Below, one piece after another: positions 34,607 through 44,476 of a DNA stretch of 64,000 bases. The stretch comes from Actinoallomurus purpureus (GTDB lineage Bacteria; Actinomycetota; Actinomycetes; Streptosporangiales; Streptosporangiaceae). The notes beneath the pieces were generated by a model. That model was given only the letters and a program-made list of their open reading frames with translations. It searched no databases and had not been told where the DNA came from. The position numbers and the translations under genes were made by a program. Location of the stretch: the NCBI RefSeq assembly GCF_024055795.1, contig NZ_JAMXMY010000030.1:1-64000 (forward strand), in the 5' to 3' direction. Each line of letters opens with the position of its first letter. The first letter of the stretch is position 1.

Positions 34607-35778
34607 TCACCGAACCCGATCGGCACGCCATCCGGCCCGGCGGCCGTCGCCTGGATCCGTACGGTGTCACCGTCCTCCAGATAGGCCCGGCGCTCGCCGT
34701 CCGGGAGCACCAGGGGCTCCTGGCCGTCCGAGCCGAGCTCGATGAGGCTGCCCCGCTCGTGGCGCCCCGGCCCGGACACGGTCCCGGAGGCCATCAGGTC
34801 GCCCGTGCGCAGCGCGGCGCCGTTCACGGTGGCGTGGGCCAGCTGCTGCGGCGCGGTCCAGTACATCCCCGCGAACGGCGGGCGGCTGACCACGTGTCCG
34901 TTCAGTTCGATCTGGAGCGTGATCTCAAGGCCCCAGGGCTCGTCGCACCGCAGATACGGCAACGGCTCCGGAACCTGCGCGGGCGGGGCCGTACGGGCGC
35001 TCTCGAGCGCCGCCACGGGCACCACCCACGGGGAGACGGACGTCGCGAAGGACTTGCCGAGGAACGGCCCGAGCGGCTGGTACTCCCATGCCTGGACGTC
35101 CCGGGCGCTCCAGTCGTTGACGAGCACGAATCCGAACACGTGGTCCCGGAACCCCGCCGTCGACACCGGCCGGCCGAGCGCCGACGGCACGCCCACGACG
35201 AAGCCGACCTCCGCCTCGACGTCCAGCTTGGCCGTCGGCCCGAACACCGGCCCGTCATCGCCTCGACGCTGCCCACAGGGCCGTACGATCGGCGTCCCCG
35301 ACGGCACCACGGTGCCGGACCGGCCGTGGTAGCCGATCGGCAGGTGCAGCCAGTTCGGCGGCAGCGGCTCCGCGCCCGGCCGGAAGATCCGGCTCACGTT
35401 GGTCGCGTGGTCGCGCGAGGAGTAGAAGTCGACGTAGTCGGCCACCGCGAACGGCAGGTGCAGCTCGACCTCGCCCAGGGAGACCAGGTGCGGTTCGACC
35501 TGGTCGCGGTACGCCGCGCCCGTGAGCAGCACGGTCAGGCGATCCCGGGTCGCCTGCCAGACCGCGCGTCCGGCGGACATGAAGGAGTTCAGCGCGCCGG
35601 AGGCGAACCACCGCCGGTCGGCCAGCAGCCCCGCCGTCGAGAGCTCGGCCAGATCCAGCACCCGTTCGCCGATGGCCACCCCCACGCGTGGCAGCTCACC
35701 GCGCCGTGAGAACACGCCGTACGGGAGGTTCTGCACCCCGAATCCGCTGCCGTCGGGGACGGGAACCCAGGTCTCCAT
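34573..35778 (-). CDS. fahA: Fumarylacetoacetase
   Basis: 401 aa from the ATG at 35778. N-terminal FAA_hydrolase_N domain (YGVFSRRGELPRVGVAIG) and catalytic C-domain with the metal and catalytic residues: DYVDFYSSRDHATN (Asp and His), IGYHGR, DVEAEVGFVVG (Glu-x-Glu), LVNDWSARDVQAWE (Asp) and LGKSFATSVSPWV (Lys). It hydrolyses 4-fumarylacetoacetate to fumarate and acetoacetate, the last step of tyrosine/homogentisate catabolism. No other homogentisate gene is nearby; it lies inside what is normally the ispF-cysS junction. Confidence 0.93.
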   Translation of the reverse strand: METWVPVPDGSGFGVQNLPYGVFSRRGELPRVGVAIGERVLDLAELSTAGLLADRRWFASGALNSFMSAGRAVWQATRDRLTVLLTGAAYRDQVEPHLVSLGEVELHLPFAVADYVDFYSSRDHATNVSRIFRPGAEPLPPNWLHLPIGYHGRSGTVVPSGTPIVRPCGQRRGDDGPVFGPTAKLDVEAEVGFVVGVPSALGRPVSTAGFRDHVFGFVLVNDWSARDVQAWEYQPLGPFLGKSFATSVSPWVVPVAALESARTAPPAQVPEPLPYLRCDEPWGLEITLQIELNGHVVSRPPFAGMYWTAPQQLAHATVNGAALRTGDLMASGTVSGPGRHERGSLIELGSDGQEPLVLPDGERRAYLEDGDTVRIQATAAGPDGVPIGFGDVTGTVLPALC

Positions 35779-35852
35779 GATCCCTTCCTTCCCAGGCCGG
35801 GGGGATTCGATCCCGGGTCCGGCCGCGATCGGATCAGGTCCGCGCGCCCCGT

Positions 35853-37418
35853 TCAGTCGCGGGGCGGGGTCGGTGAGCTGCGGAACTTGCTGGACGGCGG
35901 CGTCCACTCCACGTCCTCGTCGCCCCGGGGAGCCGCGGGGCCGGGATATCCCGCCGGCCCCTTCTGCGGTCGCGCCTCGTCGGTCACGTCACCGGCGTCC
36001 GGGGCCTCGGCCCGGTCGTCGGCGTACACGTCCTCCTCTTCGCCCTCTTCGCCGGCGGCCGTCTCGTCGGCCACACCGGCGATCGGGATGCCGTCCGGGT
36101 CGGTGTCGGCCAGCCTGATGCCGTCGGGCTGCGTGTCGCCGAGCCGCGGCCCTCTCTGCGGCGGTCCGACGAGCCGCACGTCGGTCGGCAGCGAGGTCCG
36201 GGCCACCCAGCGCCGCGGGGGTTCCTCCTGGTCCGGGTCCACGGGCGTGTTCTCCACGGGCACGTTCACCTCCGGGTCGGAATCCGGTACGGGGCCACGG
36301 CCGGGCTCCGTGTCGCTCGCGGACCGGGGCCGCGCGGAACCCGGGGCGGCGTCGGGCGCCGTGCCAGGGACGGGAGCGGGGCCAGGCTGCGTTCCGGGGC
36401 CGGGCTGCGTTCCGGGGGCCGGAGCGGGGCCCGGCTGCCACGCACGGTCGGCCTGCAACTCCAACTCGGGCGGGAGCGCCGGCTCCTCCCGCGGTGCCGT
36501 CGGCTCCGGGTCGCGCGCGGCCTCAGGGCGGGGACCCGGCACGGCCGCGCCGCGATCGTCGCGGGGCAGGTCCCGTACGGTCTCGGGTTCTCGGTCCTGG
36601 TCCGGGGCGGTGGCGTCGTTCCGGGCGAGGTCGCGTACGGTCTCGCGCTCGCGGTTCTGGTCCGGGGCGGCGGAACCGTCCCAGGCGAGGTCGCGTACGG
36701 CCTCGGGCTCGCGGTCCTGCTCCAGGCCGGTGGCGCCGCCCCAGGCGAGGTCGCGTTCCGTCTCGGGTTCCGGAGTCGGGTCCGGCAGGGACGCGGCGGG
36801 GCTCTCGCGCGGCCGGTCCCGTACGACGTCGGGTCCGGGTTCGAGTGCGCGTGGCGCGGCCGGGCGCGGGAGCGGCCGGGTCTCGGCGGGCTCCTCCTCC
36901 CCGAGACCCGGGATGAACACCCCGTCGGCGTCGGCCGAGGCCGGCGGGGACTCCGGGGCCGGTGGTGCGGCGGCGTCGCGCCGGCGGGTCCGGCGTTGCT
37001 TGATCATCGAGAGCCACAGCCACACGGCGATGGCGAGGATCACCCACGGGGCCGCCGCGACACCGCCCGAGAGCCACGGGCGGGACAGGTGGTCATATCC
37101 GTGGACCGCGCGCCGCACCCCGGCGGTGCCGGCGCCGGCGATGAGCGCGAGCAGCAGCAGCCACCGGACAGCGCGCACCCACCAGCGGGAGCGGCGGGCG
37201 GTCAGGATCGACAGGATGACGACGACGACCAGCCCGTCGACCATTCCGGGGTACAGGAACGCCCGGTTGCGGGCGGCGCCGCCCTGGACGGCGAGCGTCC
37301 GCAGGTCGTCGTAGGACAGCACGAACGTCGCGCCGGCCAGCGCCGCGACGCCGAGGCCGCCGGCCGCCGTGAGCAGCCGCCGCTGCGCCGTGGAGTACTG
37401 GGCGGGGGAGTCAGTCAT
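35853..37418 (-). CDS. DUF2637 membrane protein with repetitive cytoplasmic tail
   Basis: 521 aa from the ATG at 37418 (an in-frame ATG at 37436 is possible). Four TM helices at about 15-40, 55-75, 85-102 and 115-140 form the DUF2637/SpdA-like module associated with actinomycete conjugative elements and their chromosomal relatives. Residues about 150-520 are a disordered acidic, Pro-rich tail that includes four 20-residue repeats with consensus xREPETVRDLA, encoded by an exact 60-bp period at 36541-36780. Function unknown. Confidence 0.75.
   Translation of the reverse strand: MTDSPAQYSTAQRRLLTAAGGLGVAALAGATFVLSYDDLRTLAVQGGAARNRAFLYPGMVDGLVVVVILSILTARRSRWWVRAVRWLLLLALIAGAGTAGVRRAVHGYDHLSRPWLSGGVAAAPWVILAIAVWLWLSMIKQRRTRRRDAAAPPAPESPPASADADGVFIPGLGEEEPAETRPLPRPAAPRALEPGPDVVRDRPRESPAASLPDPTPEPETERDLAWGGATGLEQDREPEAVRDLAWDGSAAPDQNRERETVRDLARNDATAPDQDREPETVRDLPRDDRGAAVPGPRPEAARDPEPTAPREEPALPPELELQADRAWQPGPAPAPGTQPGPGTQPGPAPVPGTAPDAAPGSARPRSASDTEPGRGPVPDSDPEVNVPVENTPVDPDQEEPPRRWVARTSLPTDVRLVGPPQRGPRLGDTQPDGIRLADTDPDGIPIAGVADETAAGEEGEEEDVYADDRAEAPDAGDVTDEARPQKGPAGYPGPAAPRGDEDVEWTPPSSKFRSSPTPPRD
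36541..36780 (-). repeat. 60-bp period coding tandem repeat (4 units)
   Basis: Four consecutive 60-bp units each contain GAGGTCGCGTACGG-like cores and encode 20-residue repeats within the DUF2637 protein. Units differ at scattered bases, so the array is not brand new. Confidence 0.8.
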
Positions 37419-37583
37419 AACAGGGGAGCCAACCATCGATTCGGAAAGTTCCCTTATCTTGACCTGATCAACGTGATCCCGCTCTTACCGTGTGCCGCGT
37501 GTCGCCCGGCGCGGTGGAGGGGATGTGGCCGGATGTGGCGTCCGGGCTTTCGATGAGCCGTTCGTGGGTATGCGGGCGGTCGT

Positions 37584-38432
37584 ATGTCAGATTTCCCCCT
37601 ATACACGGCGAATGCGGCGACCGAGGCCGCCATCCCGTCTCGCGTCCGCCGAGTCGCCGAGGACGAGCGGCTCGGCGGGTTTCGCGGCGCGTACGCCCCC
37701 CGGTCCGTCGACCGGCGGTCCCGCGCGTGGCTCGTGATCCTCGGCCTGCCGGGTCTCGTGCTGCTGCCCTTCACCGCCGCCTTCCTGCTGGACGGCTTCG
37801 GCTGGGCGGCCGCGCTCGGCCTGCTGCTCACCGTCGCGTACCTCGGCGCGGCCGGCCACATCCTCGTGCGGGACGTCCTGCCGGGGCGGGGTCCGGTCGT
37901 CCACCTCTTCGACAACGGCGTCGTGCTGTCCTCCTGGCGCACCGCGACCCCCTTCGCCTGGGACGCCGTCACGGAGCTGCGCGTCTCCGGCGTACGGCGG
38001 GCCGCGACCGGCACGGTCACGTGGCGGCTGATCCTCTCCGGCCGGGCGGCGGACGCCGAGGCCGTGATCGACGGAGGTGTCCCCGGCGCCAGAGAGCTCG
38101 TCGAGACCGTGTCCCGCGCCGTGACCGAACGGGTCCTGCCGAAATACCTCTCCCGCGTCGAGACCGGGGGCAAGGTCCGGCTCGGGCCGTTCGCCGTCAC
38201 CCGCGAGGGCATCGCCAAAGACGGTGAGTACGTGCCGTGGAAGGACGTCGCCCGCGTGGAGATCCAGGGCGCGATGGTGTACGTCGATCGCGCCGACCGG
38301 CCCTCCGGGCTGACGGCGATCGCCGGGGAGGTCCCGAACGCCGTGGCGTTCGGCGAGCTGACGCGGCGCCTGAGCGCCTCCCATGGCGGCGCGCGGACCG
38401 ATGGGGACGCCGGCCGATCGGTGAGGCCATGA
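37584..38432 (+). CDS. Membrane protein with PH-like domain, function unknown
   Basis: 282 aa, ATG at 37584. Two TM helices (about 48-68 and 72-95) follow a hydrophilic head; the C-terminal two thirds has a repeated beta-rich pattern ([29 protein letters not shown] and [25 protein letters not shown]) like the PH-like domains of DUF6585/YcxB proteins. It precedes cysS by 62 bp. No function can be assigned. Confidence 0.65.
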   Translation: MSDFPLYTANAATEAAIPSRVRRVAEDERLGGFRGAYAPRSVDRRSRAWLVILGLPGLVLLPFTAAFLLDGFGWAAALGLLLTVAYLGAAGHILVRDVLPGRGPVVHLFDNGVVLSSWRTATPFAWDAVTELRVSGVRRAATGTVTWRLILSGRAADAEAVIDGGVPGARELVETVSRAVTERVLPKYLSRVETGGKVRLGPFAVTREGIAKDGEYVPWKDVARVEIQGAMVYVDRADRPSGLTAIAGEVPNAVAFGELTRRLSASHGGARTDGDAGRSVRP

Positions 38433-38494
38433 AAGCGCTGCGGAGAGGCGATTTCGGTGACGGGAGCGGACCGGCATCGAATAGCCTCTTACGC

Positions 38495-39886
38495 GTGAGC
38501 CTGCGCCTCTACGACACCGGTACCCGTGGCATCCGCGAATTCGTCCCGCTCCAGGCGGGCCGGGCGGGGATCTACGTCTGTGGTGCCACGCCGCAGGCCG
38601 CGCCGCACATCGGGCACATGCGCTCCGGCGTCATCTACGACATCGTCTACCGCTGGCTGCTCGCCTCCGGGTACGACGTCACGTTCGCCCGGAACATCAC
38701 CGACGTGGACGACAAGATAATCCGGGTCGCCGCGGAGACCGGTGTGCCGTGGTTCGCGGTCGCCGAGAGCAACCAGCGCGTCTTCGGCCGTGGCTACGAC
38801 GCGCTCGGCTGCCTCCCGCCGACGATCGAGCCGCGGGCGACGGGTCACGTCCCCGAGATGATCGTGCTGATGCGCCGCCTCATCGAGGCCGGTCACGCCT
38901 ACACCGTGGAGGGCGACGTCTACTTCGACGTCGCGTCCTGGGCCGATCACTATGGCGCGCTGTCCAACCAGAAGCTCGACAACATGCGACCGGCCGGCGA
39001 CACGCCGAACGAGACGGCCAAGCACGACCCGCGCGACTTCGCCCTGTGGAAGGGCGCCAAGCCGGGCGAGCCGACCTGGGAGACGCCCTGGGGCCCCGGC
39101 CGCCCCGGCTGGCACCTCGAGTGCTCGGCCATGGCGACCAAGTACCTCGGCCCGGTCTTCGACATCCACGGCGGCGGCGTCGACCTGATCTTCCCGCACC
39201 ACGAGAACGAGCTCGCGCAGTCGACGGCGGCCGGCGACGGGTTCGCGCGCTACTGGCTGCACAACGGTCTTCTCACCGTGAACGGCGAGAAGATGAGCAA
39301 GTCCGTCGGCAACGTCGTGCTGCTGACGGACCTGCTGGACCGCGCCCGGCCGGTCGAGGTCCGCTACTACCTCGCCGCGGCGCACTACCGCTCGATCATG
39401 GACTACTCCGACGAGGCGTTGCGCGAGGCCGCGGTCGCGTACCAGCGCATCGAGGGCTTCGTGACACGGGCCGTCGAGCTCGCCGGTCGCGTCGAGCCCG
39501 GCACGCCGCCGGCCCCGTTCGTCGACGCGATGAACGACGACCTGGGCGTGCCGCAGGCGCTGGCCGTCGTCCACGAGGCCGTACGCGAGGGCAACACCGC
39601 GCTCGCCGCCGGCGAGAAGGACACCGTGATCCGGGTTCTCGGCGAGGTCCGGGCGATGCTCGGCGTCATGGGTCTCGACCCGCTGTCGGAGCAGTGGGAG
39701 GGTGCGGGCGACGACCTTCACGACGTCGTCGACGCCCTGGTGTCGGTGGCCCTGGAGCAGCGGCAGGCGGCCCGGGCCCGCAAGGACTACGCCGCCGCGG
39801 ACGCCATCCGCGACGGCCTGACCGCCGCCGGGATCGTCATCGAGGACACCCCGCGCGGCACCCGCTGGGAGCTCAAGCACTCCTGA
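38495..39886 (+). CDS. cysS: Cysteinyl-tRNA synthetase
   Basis: 463 aa, GTG at 38495. Zinc-site Cys in IYVCGATPQ, class I HIGH motif in PHIGHMRSG, the later Cys/His zinc ligands in [13 protein letters not shown] and [11 protein letters not shown], and KMSKS at about residue 266. The CysRS-specific DALR domain and the C-terminal anticodon-binding tail ([20 protein letters not shown]) separate it from the mycothiol ligase MshC, which lacks them. Neighbour order ispF ... cysS ... rlmB is conserved although interrupted here by extra genes. Confidence 0.95.
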   Translation: MSLRLYDTGTRGIREFVPLQAGRAGIYVCGATPQAAPHIGHMRSGVIYDIVYRWLLASGYDVTFARNITDVDDKIIRVAAETGVPWFAVAESNQRVFGRGYDALGCLPPTIEPRATGHVPEMIVLMRRLIEAGHAYTVEGDVYFDVASWADHYGALSNQKLDNMRPAGDTPNETAKHDPRDFALWKGAKPGEPTWETPWGPGRPGWHLECSAMATKYLGPVFDIHGGGVDLIFPHHENELAQSTAAGDGFARYWLHNGLLTVNGEKMSKSVGNVVLLTDLLDRARPVEVRYYLAAAHYRSIMDYSDEALREAAVAYQRIEGFVTRAVELAGRVEPGTPPAPFVDAMNDDLGVPQALAVVHEAVREGNTALAAGEKDTVIRVLGEVRAMLGVMGLDPLSEQWEGAGDDLHDVVDALVSVALEQRQAARARKDYAAADAIRDGLTAAGIVIEDTPRGTRWELKHS

Positions 39887-40044
39887 CCGGCGCGAACACG
39901 CCGGGCCCCGGACGGCCGCGACGCGGCGGCGTCCGATCCGGTTGCCGGGCCGCTCTCGTGGGGACGTACGCTTCGAGGAGATCCAACGGTCGACCGGCCA
40001 CCCCGGCCGGGCCGTGCCTCCCCTGCCCTGCCGAGGTGGTACAC

Positions 40045-40752
40045 GTGCTGGAGCGGTTCACCGACACCGCCCGCCGAGTCGTGGTCCACGCCCAGGAGGA
40101 GGCTCGCGCGCTCCGTCACGGCCACATCGGCACCGAGCATCTCCTCCTCGGCCTGCTGCGCGGTGACGCCGGCGGCGCGGCACGCGCCCTCGACGCGGCC
40201 GGCATCACCCTCGACGCCGCCCGCCGCGACGTGGAGGAGCTCGTCGGGAGAGGGTCGCGGGCGCCCGACGGCGACATGCCGTTCACGCCGCGAGCCAAGA
40301 AGGTCCTCGAACTGTCCCTGCGCGAGGCGTTGCAGCTTGGCGACGACTACATCCGCAGCGAGCACATCCTCCTCGGCCTCATGAGGGAGCCCGAAGGCGT
40401 CGGCGTCCGCGTCCTGCAGCGGCGCGGCGTCGACACCCTCGAACTGCGGCGCGGCGTCATCATGGCGCTGCGAGGTCCGCAGCCGACGGAAGGCCCTGAG
40501 CCGCAGGCGGCCGGAAGCCCGGAGCAGCAGGCGGCGGAAGGCCCGGGGCAGCAGGCGGCCGAGGGACTGGGGCAAGAGGCGGTTGCGGGCCCGGAGCGGC
40601 AGGCGGAGGCCCGCCCGTGGCCGCAGGCGATGGATCTCCCGTGGACCTCCCCTGGGGAGGCGGCGATCGAGGAGCGCCTGACCGCCATCGAACATCGACT
40701 GGAGCGCATCGAGCGGCTCCTTCGGGACGGTTGGGGTCCGGGTTCCGCGTAG
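40045..40752 (+). CDS. Clp N-terminal domain protein
   Basis: 235 aa from the GTG at 40045, 8 nt after GAGG. Two Clp_N repeats (VLERFTDTARRVVVHAQEEARAL..HIGTEHLLLGLL and FTPRAKKVLELSLREALQLGDDYIRSEHILLGL) equal the substrate/adaptor-binding N-domain of ClpC, without AAA+ modules. A Gln/Ala/Gly/Pro repeat linker (about 150-195) leads to a short coiled coil (AIEERLTAIEHRLERIERLL). It may act as a ClpC-domain decoy or adaptor (inference). Confidence 0.85.
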   Translation: MLERFTDTARRVVVHAQEEARALRHGHIGTEHLLLGLLRGDAGGAARALDAAGITLDAARRDVEELVGRGSRAPDGDMPFTPRAKKVLELSLREALQLGDDYIRSEHILLGLMREPEGVGVRVLQRRGVDTLELRRGVIMALRGPQPTEGPEPQAAGSPEQQAAEGPGQQAAEGLGQEAVAGPERQAEARPWPQAMDLPWTSPGEAAIEERLTAIEHRLERIERLLRDGWGPGSA

Positions 40753-40800
40753 GCTCTGTGCGGGGCGTCAGATCGCCCTGTGCACCAGCGGAGGGCAAGG

Positions 40801-41712
40801 ATGTCGAAGCGTCGCAAGAAGGGGCCGAGTCGCACCCTGAAGGCCGAGGACCGGCACTGGTACGGCAATCGCCAGACCGCCCGTGCCGAGAAGTCGGCGA
40901 CGCGGACCGGCACCGCCACCGCAGGTTCCCGGCGTGCGTCCTCCTCGTCCTCTCCCGCCGATCGACCGGCCCGGCGACCCGCGCCCGAGGGCCCGGAGCT
41001 GGTCACCGGCCGTAACCCGGTCGTCGAGGCGCTGCGCGCGGGCATCCCGGCGAGCGCCCTGTACGTCATGACCGGTGCGTCGGACGACCGCGTCCGCGAG
41101 TCCATCAAGCTGGCCACCGACGCCGGCGTGCCGCTGCTGGAGGCGGGCAGGGCCGAGCTCGACCGGATGACCGACCAGGCCGTGCACCAGGGCATCGTCC
41201 TCCAGGTCCCCGAATACCGCTACGCGCACCCGGACGACCTGCTGCTGCACGGCACCCCCCAGCTCATCGTCGCCCTCGACGGCGTGACCGATCCGCGCAA
41301 CGTGGGGGCGATCGTCCGATCGGCCGCCGCGTTCGGCGCGCACGGCGTGCTCCTCCCGGAGAGGCGGGCGGCCGGCGTGACCGCCGGCGCCTGGAAGACC
41401 TCCGCGGGCACGCTCGCCTCCGTACCGGTGGCCCGCGCCACCAACCTCGTACGAGCGCTCAAGGCGTACCAGAGCGCCGGTCTGTTCGTCGCGGGCCTCG
41501 ACGCCCGTGGCGCCGTCGGCGTCGGCTCTCTGGAGGCGGCGAGCGGCCCGCTGGTGCTCGTCATCGGTTCGGAGGGCAAGGGCCTGTCGCGACTGGTCGC
41601 CGAGACGTGCGACCTGCTGGTCAACATCCCGATGGGGCCGAAGGCCGAGTCCCTCAACGCCGGCGTCGCCGCGGGCATCGCCCTGTACGAGATCTCCCGC
41701 CGCCGCTCCTGA
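40801..41712 (+). CDS. rlmB: 23S rRNA (guanosine-2'-O-) methyltransferase RlmB-type (SPOUT)
   Basis: 303 aa, ATG at 40801. A basic N-terminal tail ([22 protein letters not shown]) precedes the SpoU substrate-binding domain ([15 protein letters not shown]) and the SPOUT knot with its three motifs: [34 protein letters not shown] and [22 protein letters not shown]. It 2'-O-methylates a guanosine of 23S rRNA. Position next to cysS is conserved. A 13-bp terminator follows the stop. Confidence 0.92.
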   Translation: MSKRRKKGPSRTLKAEDRHWYGNRQTARAEKSATRTGTATAGSRRASSSSSPADRPARRPAPEGPELVTGRNPVVEALRAGIPASALYVMTGASDDRVRESIKLATDAGVPLLEAGRAELDRMTDQAVHQGIVLQVPEYRYAHPDDLLLHGTPQLIVALDGVTDPRNVGAIVRSAAAFGAHGVLLPERRAAGVTAGAWKTSAGTLASVPVARATNLVRALKAYQSAGLFVAGLDARGAVGVGSLEAASGPLVLVIGSEGKGLSRLVAETCDLLVNIPMGPKAESLNAGVAAGIALYEISRRRS

Positions 41713-41720
41713 CGGATCGC

Positions 41721-41749
41721 CGAGGTTCGTCGGAGCCCGACGAACCTCG
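41721..41749. terminator. Terminator between convergent rlmB and SDR genes
   Basis: CGAGGTTCGTCGG (41721-41733) pairs exactly with CCGACGAACCTCG (41737-41749) around AGC, in the 47-bp gap between the two stops. Confidence 0.75.
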
Positions 41750-41759
41750 ACGAGCATCC

Positions 41760-42674
41760 TCAGCGGTAGTCCTCGACGCGGGCGTCCTTCCTGTCGCCGA
41801 AGTAGACCTCTTCGAAGTAGCGGCTGGCCTCCGGCTGCGAACCGTCGAGGTCGGTGAAGCCATAGTGCTTGGCCAGCACCCCGGCCGACAGCGCCTTGCC
41901 GGACCAGCGCGCGACCTCGGGGTCGGTGGCCAGCGCGGCGACCGCCCGCCCGATGTAGCGCGGCGTCTCCGAGATCGCGAACCACTTGTCCTTGGCGATC
42001 CCGTCCCGCCAGTTCTCCTCGGCGACGCCGAAGTGCTCCAGCATCTCTTCCGAGCGCAGGAACCCGGGCGTCAGCGACAGCGACGTGACACCGTGCGGGG
42101 ACACCTCGTCGTGCAGCATCTTGCCGAGCCGGGTGATCGCCACCTTCACCATGTCGAAGAACATCGATCCCCGGTACCGGTCGTTGAACATGTCATCCCC
42201 GTCGGTGATCTCGACGACCAGCCCCCGGCCCCGCCGTACGAGCAGCGGCAGGACCGTGTGCAGCGTGATCAGATGGGTCTCCAGGCCGTTGCGGAGGGCC
42301 CGCAGGCCGTTGTCCAGGTCGTGCTCCCAGAGCGGTCTCCACTCGACCCACTGGTCACCACCCCACGTGTCGTCGACGAGGACGTCCAGGCGGCCGTCCT
42401 GCTCCTTCTCGATCCGCCGGACCAGCGCCTGAACGTCGGCCGGGACCATGTGGTCGCAGCGGACCGGAACGCCCCGGCCGCCAGCCTCGGTCACCAGCTC
42501 GGCGGTCTCCTCGATCGTCTCCGGACGGTCCAGCGGGCTGCGCGACTCCCGCGTGCTGCGGCCGGTGACGTACACCGTCGCACCGGCCGCACCCAGCTCC
42601 ACCGCCATGCCACGTCCGGCTCCCCGGGTGCCTCCGGTGACGAGTGCCACGTGTTCTTTCAGCGGACCGGTCAC
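41760..42674 (-). CDS. SDR-family oxidoreductase with Phe at the catalytic Tyr position
   Basis: 304 aa from the GTG at 42674, overlapping the tetR stop. The cofactor loop TGGTRGAGRGMA and TGRSTRE (Arg after strand 2, NADP-type) are clear, and the fold continues to the end. In the catalytic region the usual YxxxK reads FFDMVK, so Tyr is replaced by Phe, and the NNAG position reads VDDTWGG. Such members may be inactive or use another acid. It is the second gene of a tetR-SDR pair. Confidence 0.78.
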   Translation of the reverse strand: MTGPLKEHVALVTGGTRGAGRGMAVELGAAGATVYVTGRSTRESRSPLDRPETIEETAELVTEAGGRGVPVRCDHMVPADVQALVRRIEKEQDGRLDVLVDDTWGGDQWVEWRPLWEHDLDNGLRALRNGLETHLITLHTVLPLLVRRGRGLVVEITDGDDMFNDRYRGSMFFDMVKVAITRLGKMLHDEVSPHGVTSLSLTPGFLRSEEMLEHFGVAEENWRDGIAKDKWFAISETPRYIGRAVAALATDPEVARWSGKALSAGVLAKHYGFTDLDGSQPEASRYFEEVYFGDRKDARVEDYR

Positions 42675-43285
42675 ATGCTCTCCTCGGTTGCTCCTGCGTC
42701 TGGACCGTGGCACCAGCCGGTCAGCACCGCGCCGAGGTCGGTGCGCATCCGGTCCCGCAGACCCCCGACCGGCCGCGCCGACCAGTGCAGCGCGGTGCCG
42801 TCGGCGATCGCGGCCAGGACCCGGGCGGCCACCGGCGCGGGCGGTGCTCCGGGCAGCCGGCCCTCGCCGACCGCACGGTCGAGAAGGGGGACGAGACCCT
42901 CCTCCAGCGCCGCGTGCAGCTCCGCCAGCAGCCCGCGCAACTCCTCGTCGGCCAGATCGACGGCCAGCTGCGCCAGGTTGTTGGCCGCCCTGGCAGGATC
43001 GTCCAGCGCCGCGAACGTCTCCACCAGCACGTCGATCACCGCGGCGACCGGATCGTCGGCCGTCGCGGAGGCGGTGCGCACGCCCTCCCGAGTGCTGGTC
43101 ACCGCAGTCCTGGTCATCGCGGCCAGCAGCCCGTGCTTGGACCCGAAGCGCTGAGCCAGCGTCCCGACGGCGACCCCCGCCTCCCGAGCGACGTCCGCGA
43201 GCGTGAACCCGGGCCCGAGCCGGCCGATGGCCACCCCGGCGGCGTCGAGCAGGTGCTCATCCGTGAACTTCCTCGGTCGTGCCAC
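42671..43285 (-). CDS. TetR-family regulator
   Basis: 204 aa, ATG at 43285. The HTH is FTLADVAREAGVAVGTLAQRFGSK, starting near residue 28, followed by a mostly helical ligand domain. Its stop overlaps the start of the SDR gene (GTGA), so the regulator and oxidoreductase are translationally coupled and the SDR is its likely target and effector-modifying partner. Confidence 0.88.
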   Translation of the reverse strand: MARPRKFTDEHLLDAAGVAIGRLGPGFTLADVAREAGVAVGTLAQRFGSKHGLLAAMTRTAVTSTREGVRTASATADDPVAAVIDVLVETFAALDDPARAANNLAQLAVDLADEELRGLLAELHAALEEGLVPLLDRAVGEGRLPGAPPAPVAARVLAAIADGTALHWSARPVGGLRDRMRTDLGAVLTGWCHGPDAGATEESM

Positions 43286-43418
43286 GCAGTTATTGAACCA
43301 CGATTCACTAATGGGGGCCAGACACCGTACGGTCGACGCGACGGGAGAGGAACGTGCGATAAGCGAGTCGGACTCGCGGCGTATACGCGCTATCGTGGTG
43401 ACGCTGCGACAGCAGTGC

Positions 43419-43491
43419 GCCTCCGTAGCTCAGCTGGCAGAGCGTCCGCCTTGTAAGCGGCAGGTCGCCGGTTCGAATCCGGCCGGAGGCT
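43419..43491 (+). tRNA. tRNA-Thr(TGT)
   Basis: 73 nt. Acceptor GCCTCCG (43419-43425) pairs with CGGAGGC (43484-43490); D arm GCTC...GAGC; anticodon loop CTTGTAA with anticodon TGT at 43452-43454; T arm GCCGG-TTCGAAT-CCGGC. CCA is not encoded. A likely -10 TATCGT lies at 43391-43396. Its 3' half is the attachment site reused by several integrative elements, whose copies occur at 47.5, 48.2, 49.4 and 56.0 kb. Confidence 0.93.
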
Positions 43492-43509
43492 CCTACCTGA
43501 CCAGCCAAA

Positions 43510-43538
43510 AGACCCCGAGCGATCATCGCCCGGGGTCT
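43510..43538 (+). terminator. tRNA-Thr terminator
   Basis: AGACCCCG (43510-43517) pairs with CGGGGTCT (43531-43538), with an inner GCGAT/ATCGC stem, followed by GTTTGGTC. The same terminator sequence is carried along in att copies B and C and, degraded, in copy E. Confidence 0.85.
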
Positions 43539-43556
43539 GTTTGGTCGGCAGTCACT

Positions 43557-43835
43557 TTATCGATGGGGGAATGCCGCCCTGGCGGTCCATGTGAGCGCGG
43601 TGGCTGAGACCACCACCATTAGGGCCGCCCACGGCAGTACTGCCATAGTCGTGGTGCCCAGCAGTCCAGCGTTCAGGGCGCCGCCGCCGATACCCACATT
43701 GAACGCGGCGACGTACCAGGAAGACGCGGCATCGGGGGCAGTGGCAGCGAGTCGGAGGACGCCTGTTTGCAGGCTCACCGGCAGCGCGGCGAAAGCTGCA
43801 CCCCACACAACCACGGCTACCACGGCTAGGGGTTG
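43557..43835 (-). pseudogene. MFS transporter, C-terminal part, split by the IS607-type element
   Basis: The minus-strand reading VVWGAAFAALPVSLQTGVL followed by AATAPDAASSWYVAAFNVGIG is the end of an AraJ/sugar-efflux-type MFS protein (helices 10-12). Its upstream part is the fragment at 45435-45620; the two are separated by the element at 43836-45434. The 5' two thirds of the gene are not recognisable, so it is dead. Confidence 0.75.
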
Positions 43836-43900
43836 ACCACTGTTGCGCGTTCTATCAGTAAATCTCAGTCTACCTCTGCGTCTGGATGTATTGTGATCGT

Positions 43901-44476
43901 GTGAAGTTGCCCGAGTGGGCGAAGCGTGCTGGTGTGCACTACCAGACCGCTTGGGAGTGGGCGCGGGACGGCAAGATGCCGGTTCCCGTGATCAAGACAC
44001 CCTCGGGTTCATGGCTGGTGCTGGAGCCGGAACCGATAGCCGTTGGCCGTGTGGTGGTGTACTGCCGTGTCTCGTCGGCTGACCAGAAATCGGATCTTGA
44101 CCGGCAGGTGGCCCGTGTCGTGCAGGGCGCGACCGTGCGTGGCCTGGCGGTTGGTGAGGTCGTGACGGAGATCGGTTCGGGGTTGAACGGTAAGCGCCGC
44201 GAGCTGCACCGGATCCTCGCTGATCCGTCGGCGCGGGTGATCGTGGTCGAGCACAAGGATCGGCTTGCCCGGTTCGGTGTCGAGCACCTGCAAGCCGCTC
44301 TGGCCGCGACCGGCCGGGAGTTGCTGGTCCTTGACTCCGAGGAGTCCACGGACGACTTGGTGAAGGACATGATGGATGTGCTCACCTCGATGTGTGCACG
44401 CCTTTACGGGCAGCGGGCGGCGAAGAACCGTGCAGCCCGTGCCATGGCTGCGGCGACCGGCGAGGTCGCCGGGTGA
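43901..44476 (+). CDS. tnpA: IS607-type serine transposase TnpA
   Basis: 191 aa from the GTG at 43901, which gives the family start VKLPEWAKRAGVHYQTAWEW (MerR-like HTH); an ATG at 43886 would add five residues. The resolvase domain follows with catalytic Ser58 in VYCRVSSADQ, EIGSGLNGKRREL, and the conserved EHKDRLARFG. It moves the element through a circular intermediate without site duplication. All key residues are present, so it may still be active. It overlaps tnpB by GTGA. Confidence 0.9.
   Translation: MKLPEWAKRAGVHYQTAWEWARDGKMPVPVIKTPSGSWLVLEPEPIAVGRVVVYCRVSSADQKSDLDRQVARVVQGATVRGLAVGEVVTEIGSGLNGKRRELHRILADPSARVIVVEHKDRLARFGVEHLQAALAATGRELLVLDSEESTDDLVKDMMDVLTSMCARLYGQRAAKNRAARAMAAATGEVAG

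Noticed and set aside
36541-36780. CRISPR-like array (60-bp period)
   Set aside because: Repeats are contiguous, in frame and coding, with no spacers or cas genes.
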